NCBI GenBank assembly: GCA_028291515.1
Contig: JAQGHU010000083.1
Location: 1-52,776 of the forward strand
Length of the DNA stretch: 52,776 bases
Direction: 5' to 3'
Source: Schlesneria sp.
Lineage (GTDB): Bacteria; Planctomycetota; Planctomycetia; Planctomycetales; Planctomycetaceae
In this document: positions 46,450-52,776 of the stretch, in pieces
Layout of the letters: each line of letters begins with the position of its first letter
Numbering within the stretch: the first letter of the stretch is position 1
Made by a program: the position numbers and the translations under genes
Notes under the pieces: model-generated
Databases searched by the model: none
What the model saw: only the letters and a program-made list of their open reading frames with translations
What the model was told of the DNA's origin: nothing

Positions 46450-46560
46450 ATTGAAACACAGAGGCACAGAGGAAACAGAGATGAGATCAAAGACTAAGAA
46501 TGGTTTAGGCCTCTACTCGCTTTTGGCTTCCTCTGTTTTCTCTGTGCCTCTGTGTTTCAA
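46450..46560. repeat. Inverted repeat with CACAGAGGCACAGAG arms
   Basis: The 30-bp arms 46450-46479 and 46531-46560 match as inverted repeats in 29 of 30 positions around a 51-bp centre. The text TTGAAACACAGAGGCACAGAG is a widespread intergenic repeat of unknown mobility. It lies 20 bp from the acs stop and 128 bp from the aldolase start, in the only gap between these same-strand genes. No transposase is encoded. Confidence 0.75.
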
Positions 46561-46580
46561 AATCTCTTTGCTCTTCTGAA

Positions 46581-48524
46581 TTACTCTTCCGTCTCACGGA
46601 GTTTGGCGAGGACCGTGTAATCTTCCAAAGTGCTAGTATCTCCAGCTGATTCACGGCCCGCGGCGATATCGCGCAGTAGGCGTCGCATGATCTTTCCACT
46701 ACGAGTCTTTGGCAAAGACGCACTGAACTTTATCTTGTCAGGTGTCGCCAGCGCACCGATCTGCTTGCGGACGTGCGAAATCAGCTCACGCTCCAGCTGT
46801 TCGCTGCCATCGCCACTCTTCAAACTGACGAAGCAGCAGATTCCTTCCCCCTTAATATCGTGTGGGAAGCCAACCACGGCCGCTTCGGCGACTTGCGGAT
46901 GCGCCACCAGTGCCGATTCCACTTCCATCGTCGACAAGCGGTGCCCGGCGACGTTCAGCACATCGTCGACACGACCCATGATCCAGACGTAGCCGTCTTC
47001 GTCTTTGCGAGCCCCGTCCCCGGCAAAATAGCAGCCCGGAATCGAGCTGAAGTAGGTGTCCTTGAATCGCTGATGATCGCCATACAAGGTCCTCAACATC
47101 GATGGCCACGGCTGTCGCATGACCAGCAGACCGCCGCTGTTGGCAGGTAGACTTTCCCCGTCCTTGTTCACGATGTCCGGAACAACCCCCGGCAGTGGTC
47201 GCGTACAACTCCCCGGCTTAGTCGCCGTGATACCCGGCAACGGCGAAATCATGATCGAGCCCGTTTCCGTCTGCCACCACGTGTCAACGATCGGACATCG
47301 CTCGCCACCGATCATGCGGTGATACCACATCCACGCTTCGGGATTGATGGGCTCACCCACGGAGCCGAGCAGCCGCAAACTCGACAGATCATACTTTTGA
47401 GGCCATTGGTCGCCCCACTTGATGAAGGCGCGGATGGCCGTCGGAGCCGTGTAGAAAATGTTGACGCGGTATTTCTCGATGATTTCCCAGAACCGACCGT
47501 CATGCGGCCAGTTGGGGGCTCCCTCGTACATCACCGTCGTCGCGCCGTTGGCCAGCGGGCCGTAAACGATGTAGCTGTGGCCCGTCACCCAGCCGATATC
47601 AGCCGTACACCAATAGGTGTCTTCGTCTTTCAGATCGAAGACCCATTTCGATGTCATCATCGTGCCGAGCGTATAGCCCGCCGTGGTGTGCAGCACACCC
47701 TTCGGCTTGCCCGTGCTGCCAGATGTGTACAGGATGAACAACGGATGTTCGGCATCCAGTTCGACAGCATCGCAGTCGGCGTCGACATCAGCCATCAGGT
47801 CATGCCACCAGTAGTCCCGGTCCGGAATCATCTGGACCGGCATCCCCGTGCGTCGCACCACGACAACTCGTTGGACGCTCGGCGACTTCTCAAGGCTTTG
47901 ATCAACCGCTGACTTGAGAGGAACTTCTTTTCCGCGTCGCCAGCCGCCGTCGGCGGTGACGATCAGCTTGGCTTGAGCATCATTGTTGCGGTCCGCAACT
48001 GCATCGGAACTGAACCCGCCGAAGATGATCGAGTGCGTCGCGCCGATGCGAGCACAGGCCAGCATCGCGATCGCCAATTCGGGGATCATCGGCATGTACA
48101 GGGTGACGCGGTCGCCGGTGGTCACACCCAGCTTTTTCAAGACGTTGGCAAACTTACAGACTTCGCGATGCAAGTCCTGATAGGTCAGCGTGCGGCTGTC
48201 GCCGGGTTCACCTTCCCAGATGATCGCGGCTTTGTTCTTTCGCCAAGTTGTCAGGTGCCGATCGAGGCAGTTGTAGCTGGCGTTGATCTTACCGCCGACG
48301 AACCACTTGGTGTCAGGCATCTGGCCTTGCAGGACATGGTCCCACTTCTTGAACCAGTGCAGGTTCTGGGCGAGTTCGCCCCAGAATCCGGCGGGATCAT
48401 CTTTGGCCCGTTCCCACATCTGCTGATACTGAGCTTCACTGCTGATATTCGCTTGACGAGTGAATTCGGCCGGCGGTGGAAAACTGCGAGTTTCGTGCAG
48501 GACGCTCTGAATGTCGCCAGACAT
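46581..48524 (-). CDS. acs: Acetyl-CoA synthetase
   Basis: The protein is 647 residues, the usual Acs size. The adenylate-forming motifs are [57 protein letters not shown] and the C-terminal [13 protein letters not shown], whose Lys is the acetylation-controlled catalytic residue in Acs enzymes. It makes acetyl-CoA from acetate, ATP and CoA. I chose the ATG at 48524 because AGGAG lies 9 nt upstream and the family starts there; an in-frame ATG at 48611 with AGAAGG would add 29 low-complexity residues. Confidence 0.95.
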   Translation of the reverse strand: MSGDIQSVLHETRSFPPPAEFTRQANISSEAQYQQMWERAKDDPAGFWGELAQNLHWFKKWDHVLQGQMPDTKWFVGGKINASYNCLDRHLTTWRKNKAAIIWEGEPGDSRTLTYQDLHREVCKFANVLKKLGVTTGDRVTLYMPMIPELAIAMLACARIGATHSIIFGGFSSDAVADRNNDAQAKLIVTADGGWRRGKEVPLKSAVDQSLEKSPSVQRVVVVRRTGMPVQMIPDRDYWWHDLMADVDADCDAVELDAEHPLFILYTSGSTGKPKGVLHTTAGYTLGTMMTSKWVFDLKDEDTYWCTADIGWVTGHSYIVYGPLANGATTVMYEGAPNWPHDGRFWEIIEKYRVNIFYTAPTAIRAFIKWGDQWPQKYDLSSLRLLGSVGEPINPEAWMWYHRMIGGERCPIVDTWWQTETGSIMISPLPGITATKPGSCTRPLPGVVPDIVNKDGESLPANSGGLLVMRQPWPSMLRTLYGDHQRFKDTYFSSIPGCYFAGDGARKDEDGYVWIMGRVDDVLNVAGHRLSTMEVESALVAHPQVAEAAVVGFPHDIKGEGICCFVSLKSGDGSEQLERELISHVRKQIGALATPDKIKFSASLPKTRSGKIMRRLLRDIAAGRESAGDTSTLEDYTVLAKLRETEE

Positions 48525-48717
48525 CGGGAGAATCTCCTGAGGCGTGGGTGCGGGTGATGCGGATCCAAGTTGTGAAATCGAATTAGAACTGGAAACCGCG
48601 TGAATTGCCATATCGCCTTCTGAGGTGCCGGGATCGTCTGGTATTGCAACGTCGAACCGATCCTACGACCTTGTTCGCCCGTAAGATTTGCCCGACCAGC
48701 AAAGTTGCCGCAGTCGA

Positions 48718-49824
48718 CTAACGCTCGCGCCATAAGTGATCATCGAGGATCCCGAGCCGCCGTTGTTCGACCACGATTTCCTCGCGGAACCGCTTGGCAT
48801 CATTGGGGTAACCTGCAGTTGGCTTTAGTTCTGGCAGCTTCTCCGTCCAATACTTATTGAAGTGATGCATCGCCAGTTCCCGCAAATACTTGGCGGTCAT
48901 CGATGCCAACGCCACCGGACCGTGAGATTCCGCCCGCGGCTGAAAACGGAGCTCGCCTTTGCCAAGTCTGTAAGTACTTCGCTCGGCTCCTTCTTCGATG
49001 CAATTTACGGGTTGGCCAAAGGTTTCTGATAGCAAGCCATCATAACGATTTCGTCCTCCATGCTTGTCGGCAACGATCAATGCGGGTTGATCTGGCTGCC
49101 AGACGCTACGTAGCAGATTCATTGCCAGTCGCGAAGTCGCCTGAGCTTTGTTGTCGTAATATCGAACCAGCCGATTGAACCGCAGCGGCTCGACCACTTC
49201 GGCGCGAACAGCGACCAACTTCACTCGCAGTTTCTTGCACAGCTTTTGCCACGGCTCGAGTAGGGCCAGATCATGTGCTTCCACCGGTAGCGGACAATCG
49301 TAGCCCGCGTACCACGGCAGCGGATGATGATCTTCATCGGTGCAGGCGGTGTCGCAAGGAGGACGAGCAGCAGCAAGTTCGTCGTCGCTGAATAGCTCAC
49401 CGCGCTTTGGCGGGGCCGTCGCGACCGGCACCGGAACGGGCGGAGGTGCTGGTCGCATCGCAGCACAGAGACTGGCAAAGGAAGCCGAGGCGGCTCCACA
49501 GAGGTGCATCGCTGACCAAACGCCTCGTTCGAGGGCGGTCAATCCGCGCTGAGGCTGATAAACCTGCTTGGAGTCCGCGACGTGCAACCGCGAGTCTGCT
49601 TCGGTGGGGGCATTGGTCAGGATGGTGTCAAAGGCAGTCCAGAAATCGAAGTCCTCTGGTCGCCCTTTCACTTCCCACACCGTTACCGCGACCACAAACG
49701 GCCCCAGGTTGGGTCCAAGCCCCGCCTCATCCATGCCAATCAGTAGTGCCAAATCGCTCCCTCCAAGGGCACCGCCCTTGACCCGCTTCGAGCTTCCGCT
49801 CGGAACTGAATTCTTCGCTCCCAT
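48718..49824 (-). CDS. Divergent RNase HII-like protein with central insert
   Basis: The protein has up to 368 residues. The opening LLIGMDEAGLGPNLGPFVVA copies the DEAGRGP-type motif of type 2 RNase H (D32, E33), and HVADSKQVY corresponds to the DSK motif. Later pieces ALIVADKHGGRNRYDGLL, ALASMTAKYLRELAM and TAGYPNDAKRF match the order of the HII core. A long insert (about 120-200), with the Pro/Val-rich stretch PAPPPVPVPVATAPP, separates them. True RNase HII is about 200-250 residues. Whether it cuts RNA:DNA hybrids is not shown. An in-frame TTG at 49752 with GGAGG before it may be the real start. Confidence 0.72.
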   Translation of the reverse strand: MGAKNSVPSGSSKRVKGGALGGSDLALLIGMDEAGLGPNLGPFVVAVTVWEVKGRPEDFDFWTAFDTILTNAPTEADSRLHVADSKQVYQPQRGLTALERGVWSAMHLCGAASASFASLCAAMRPAPPPVPVPVATAPPKRGELFSDDELAAARPPCDTACTDEDHHPLPWYAGYDCPLPVEAHDLALLEPWQKLCKKLRVKLVAVRAEVVEPLRFNRLVRYYDNKAQATSRLAMNLLRSVWQPDQPALIVADKHGGRNRYDGLLSETFGQPVNCIEEGAERSTYRLGKGELRFQPRAESHGPVALASMTAKYLRELAMHHFNKYWTEKLPELKPTAGYPNDAKRFREEIVVEQRRLGILDDHLWRER

Positions 49825-49862
49825 TGGTCGCTTGTCTTTGAATATCTACAACCGTTCGGTGA

Positions 49863-50010
49863 CGCTGGCCCGTTCTGGGGTGCCAGTGTCTTTGTGTCGT
49901 TCACCGCGGTCTGATCGCGTACAAAGGCAGTGTGACCATTGGACTCGCCACGCGTTGTTATCTGTTTGTGACTTCGAGAAGACACTGGCAACTCAAAGCC
50001 GTCGCCAGTG
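49863..50010. repeat. Two further copies of the CACTGGC/GCCAGTG element
   Basis: ACGCTGGC...GCCAGTGT (about 49863-49889) and CACTGGC...GCCAGTG (49983-49989 with 50004-50010) repeat the element seen at 152-179. They occupy the 217-bp gap between two minus-strand genes. The first copy matches the 150-195 region over about 35 bases including the loop. Confidence 0.5.
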
Positions 50011-50041
50011 CCACCCCAATCGTTCATCCATTCGACAGTCT

Positions 50042-51079
50042 TTACCGTGTCTTGTATTCCTTTGGCTTCCCGTCTGCACCGACCTGGACCGTATAGCTGT
50101 CGCCGTCTTTTGCGACTGATGCCTTAATCCATTTTCCCTTGCAGGCGTTTGAGTCTTCTTGATTGGCGATGTTTTCAGGCGGAGCTTGCTCGTTCTCGGC
50201 GAGCTTGATGTTGCGATGCAATTGATACATGGCCTGCAGCGACTTGACCTTCTTCAAAGTCGCAATTGTTTCGGGGGCTCCACCCTTGGTGGGTCCATTG
50301 CAACTGACCGCGACAGTGGGATCAATCGCCAGGACAAAGGTGGGATTGTTGCTGACGTTCAGGCCGTGGTGGGTCACCATGAACAGGTCCACATGCCCGA
50401 CAGGATTGTTCGGGGTCATCAACTTGGCTTCGGTGTTCCAAGTCAGATCACCACAGGTCAGGAACTTGAATTTGCCGAAGGTGAACAGCGTGCTGATGCT
50501 CTTCGCGTTGTCTGTCGGATCATCAGCCTGTGGTTTGTGGAGCGACGCGTGCGGGTTGGCAGGGCCGTCATTCGGAATCACTTCACCACTGGCGGTCAAG
50601 ACCTTCAGGTTCAGCGGCAGCCCAGGCGATTCGAGTGTGAACGTGTCGCCCGCCTTGACTGCCTTGCTCTGGTTTTGAGAAGCCGCTCGGTACAGAGCGA
50701 TCCGCTCGCCGAACTTGTCGTCTTCTTTCAATGAATCAGGAATGCCCCGATCCCAGAAGTTGTTGATCTTGATCTTGTCGGCGAGCGAGGCATGGTTTCC
50801 GAAGTGATCCAGATGCCAATGCGAGACCGAAGCATGATCCAGATGATCCAGCTTCGCCACCTTTTGAATCACGTCCAGAATCCGGTCGCGGTCTCGGCCG
50901 CCGTTGTCGGGATAGCCCGAGTCGATCAGTATCGACTCGCCCGCGGGAGTGACCAGCAACGTGGCAGCTCCTCCTTCGACGTCAATGAAATAGATATCCA
51001 GTCGCCCGTCATCCTTGCCAGCAAAGGATGGCGACGTCGCGAGCAAGCACAACCCAAGAGCCAACACGGTGCGAAGCAT
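50042..51079 (-). CDS. Secreted metallo-beta-lactamase-fold hydrolase, ComEC-like
   Basis: The protein is 345 residues. A signal peptide (MLRTVLALGLCLLATSPSFA) leads to an MBL fold: IYFIDVEGGAATLLVTPAGESILIDSG, then HWHLDHFGN (HxHxDH), LTCGDLTW and FMVTHHGLNVSNNP. The order is that of the extracellular MBL domain of ComEC-type proteins, here without the channel part. The substrate is unknown. ATG 51079 opens the signal peptide, with GGAG about 10 nt upstream. Confidence 0.88.
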   Translation of the reverse strand: MLRTVLALGLCLLATSPSFAGKDDGRLDIYFIDVEGGAATLLVTPAGESILIDSGYPDNGGRDRDRILDVIQKVAKLDHLDHASVSHWHLDHFGNHASLADKIKINNFWDRGIPDSLKEDDKFGERIALYRAASQNQSKAVKAGDTFTLESPGLPLNLKVLTASGEVIPNDGPANPHASLHKPQADDPTDNAKSISTLFTFGKFKFLTCGDLTWNTEAKLMTPNNPVGHVDLFMVTHHGLNVSNNPTFVLAIDPTVAVSCNGPTKGGAPETIATLKKVKSLQAMYQLHRNIKLAENEQAPPENIANQEDSNACKGKWIKASVAKDGDSYTVQVGADGKPKEYKTR

Positions 51080-51289
51080 GGCAGTTATTCTCCAGAGGTG
51101 AGTGATAGTGATGCTCAGCAAGATACCTCTCGTGGCCGCACGCTCCAATGGTCACATGCAGGATATTGAATAGTCCGACAGAACATAAATTCCAGCATGG
51201 ACGACCTTCGGCTTGAACACTTCATTCTGTCGCCGTTGGCGGCTATTGTGCGTACATCGGAATTCGCACATGTTTTCGGGGACAGAGGC

Positions 51290-52252
51290 ATGCAACGCAT
51301 CGATCGCGAACAAGCTCGTAAGTACGCTTTTGACTTTCGTGACGAGCCACTGCTGAAAATTCAACCGGGCGAAAGCGTCGAGATCGAGACTTACGACGCC
51401 AGCACCGGCTTTTTCAAGTCTGAATCAGACAAGGCGATCCCCGGCAAACGTCCCGGCTTTGACCGCACGCCGGCATTGGCCAATCCGATCGCGGGGCCGA
51501 TCCATATCGCAGGGGCCGAAAAAGGGGACACGCTGGTCGTCACGATCGAAGACATTCTGGTCGACAGCTATTCGTGGATCGCCACGGGCCCACGTCGGGG
51601 GCCGTTGGGGGAATCGACTCGTTGGCCGGAACTGTCGGGCGACTACACGACGAAGATCTTCCAGCATTCACCCGGCCCGAGCGGAACAACTCGCGATGGG
51701 ACGCTGCACTTCAATGACAAGATCAGTTGGCCAATCACGCCCTTCATTGGCACCTTGGGAGTCTGCCCGGATCGCGAAGTCACGACGAGTCTGGACGGCC
51801 AGGGAGAATGGGGCGGGAATCTCGACATTCGCGACGTGAAACCCGGCCACCGGATTCACCTGCCAGTCTTCCATCCGGGTGCTCTCTTCTGCATGGGTGA
51901 TGTCCACGCGAGCCAGGGGGATACCGAGTTCACTGGAACTGCGGCCGAGACGAAAGCGACGACGCGACTGAAGTTTGAACTGATCAAGGGTCGCAAGATC
52001 CCCTATATGCGCATCGACAAACCCGACTCGATCGTCGCAATTTTTGCTTCGCGGCCGCTGGAAATCGCCGTTGAGACAGCAACGATCATGCTGATGGACT
52101 GGCTGATCACAGACTATGGTTTTAGTCCGACAGACGCCTATTGCCTGGTCAGTACCTGCCCTGACTTCCGGATCAACGTGTACCAGATGTGCAAAATCCG
52201 GAAGCTGGAACATGTTGCTGGTGCTGAGATTCCGAAACGCTATCTGGAATAG
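51290..52252 (+). CDS. Acetamidase/formamidase family protein
   Basis: The protein is 320 residues, the family's normal size. Typical phrases are NPIAGPIHIAGAEKGDTLVV, WPITPFIGTLGVCP, GGNLDIRDVKPGHRIHLPVF and CMGDVHASQGDTEFTG, where the Asp/His/Glu residues bind zinc in FmdA/AmdA enzymes. It should release ammonia from formamide or acetamide, or a related short amide. No signal peptide. AGAGG precedes ATG 51290; the frame is open upstream but unrelated. No amide transporter or urease genes are near. Confidence 0.92.
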   Translation: MQRIDREQARKYAFDFRDEPLLKIQPGESVEIETYDASTGFFKSESDKAIPGKRPGFDRTPALANPIAGPIHIAGAEKGDTLVVTIEDILVDSYSWIATGPRRGPLGESTRWPELSGDYTTKIFQHSPGPSGTTRDGTLHFNDKISWPITPFIGTLGVCPDREVTTSLDGQGEWGGNLDIRDVKPGHRIHLPVFHPGALFCMGDVHASQGDTEFTGTAAETKATTRLKFELIKGRKIPYMRIDKPDSIVAIFASRPLEIAVETATIMLMDWLITDYGFSPTDAYCLVSTCPDFRINVYQMCKIRKLEHVAGAEIPKRYLE

Positions 52253-52271
52253 GGAATTCAAGAGAAGGCGA

Positions 52272-52522
52272 GCCACGGATTGACACTGATGAACACGGAT
52301 TTTGAGGTGTCATATTGTGAAAAGTGTCCGACACATCCTCTGGCTGCTGAACAGGGATCGCTTCCTACTCGCACTGCGGAAGAAAAGGCAATTTTCACGC
52401 GAAGCCGCGGAGTCGCGAAGGAAGAGAGTAGAGTTGTATGACACAACCTCCGAGGAGAAGAGCAAGCGACGGAAAGCGGAGCTCCGGGGCCACGGATTGG
52501 CACGGATGAAGACGGATTTCTG
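52272..52522. repeat. Pair of CACGGATT-type repeats
   Basis: GCCACGGATTGACACTGATG... (52272-52304) and GCCACGGATTGGCACGGATG... (52489-52522) are about 85% identical direct repeats that frame a non-coding stretch. The frames across them read like the well-known mis-annotated repeat peptides and are not genes. TGTATGACACAAC and TGCATGACACAAC near 52,436 and 52,559 are single, imperfect forerunners of the terminal array. Confidence 0.6.
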
Positions 52523-52654
52523 ACGAAGGGAGGGTGGTGATTTGGATTTCCGTGCCGTGCATGACACAACTGGCTGGCTGAGGGGTAAGGGCTGAGGGCC
52601 AAGCGACGGAATAGGGTGTAGGGCTTAGAGGTAAAGAGTAAGATTTCTACACTG

Positions 52655-52776
52655 GGCTGCATGACACAACCCCGGCTGCATGACACAACCCCGGCTGCAT
52701 GACACAACCCCGGCTGCATGACACAACCCCGGCTGCATGACACAACCCCGGCTGCATGACACAACCCCGGCTGCAT
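52655..52776. repeat. Tandem array of a 19-bp unit, cut by the window end
   Basis: Six exact copies of GGCTGCATGACACAACCCC stand head to tail (52655-52768), and a seventh begins at 52769 and is cut by the window end. All copies are identical, with no spacers, so this is a minisatellite and not a CRISPR array. The minus-strand frame through it is a repeat artefact. Confidence 0.95.

Noticed and set aside
45878-46579. A 233-codon plus-strand frame opposite the aldolase gene
   Set aside because: It is antisense to the aldolase and then runs through the inverted repeat; no start signal or domain.
52258-52776. A 172-codon minus-strand frame reaching the window end
   Set aside because: It is made of translated repeats (MQPGLCHAAGVV units and CACGGAT-type text) and is a known kind of annotation artefact.
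52655-52776. Tandem repeats considered as a CRISPR array
   Set aside because: The 19-bp units are contiguous, with no spacers and no cas genes in the window.

Overview
The window looks like chromosomal DNA of a planctomycete (Planctomycetota, probably order Planctomycetales). Signs of this include a DUF1559 pseudopilin-like protein ending in the H-x9-DG motif, a DUF1552 protein, several Tat- or Sec-exported proteins of planctomycete type, a many-EF-hand secreted protein, a caspase-like protease with Tudor-type repeats, an orphan methanopterin-pathway formyltransferase, and moderate GC with genes scattered on both strands. The genus cannot be fixed from the sequence alone.

Layout. 1-5 kb: a DUF1559 protein (minus), a hairpin-rich non-coding stretch, then a planctomycete thioredoxin and a Tat-exported hydroxypyruvate-isomerase-like TIM barrel; a two-domain thiamine-phosphate synthase runs the other way. 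5.4-8 kb: clpC with a very strong terminator. 8.7-13.4 kb: a CzcB/CzcA-type heavy-metal RND efflux pair without an outer-membrane partner. 13.4-15.6 kb: a 70-residue Cys-containing protein, an unrecognised acidic helical-repeat-like protein and a GNAT acetyltransferase. 15.6-20.7 kb: NAD-type isocitrate dehydrogenase (minus), a large secreted protein of unknown function and a nine-EF-hand secreted protein, each of the last two closed by a clear terminator.

20.8-28.9 kb is a complete F-type ATP synthase operon (atpZ-I-B-E-F-H-A-G-D-C). Subunit a carries a His-rich insert, b and c carry signal-peptide-like N-termini, and a canonical tRNA gene with anticodon UAU (Ile, codon AUA) lies between atpD and atpC. 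29-34 kb: an FHA protein, an archaeal-type phosphoglycerate mutase, an aminotransferase and a GT4 glycosyltransferase, with copies of an ATTCCC-N8-GGGAAT repeat among them.

34.1-40.1 kb holds the two most unusual items. One is a secreted caspase-like protein with two Tudor-knot-like C-terminal repeats, interrupted by an apparent one-base frameshift. The other is a manganese/iron-type ABC importer operon (binding protein, ATPase, two permeases) in which BOTH permeases end in a DtxR/MntR-like metal-sensing domain that keeps carboxylate-type metal ligands; a perfect TTTTGA-N4-TCAAAA palindrome sits just upstream. 40.2-52.3 kb: a GNAT, a Cys-rich CWC protein, a YtcJ-like amidohydrolase followed by an orphan ftr, a DUF1552 protein, an HpaI-type aldolase, acetyl-CoA synthetase, a divergent RNase HII-like protein, a secreted metallo-beta-lactamase-fold protein and an acetamidase/formamidase. 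The last 500 bp are repeats, ending in a 19-bp tandem array that runs off the window.

All functional calls come from reading motifs; no database search was possible.
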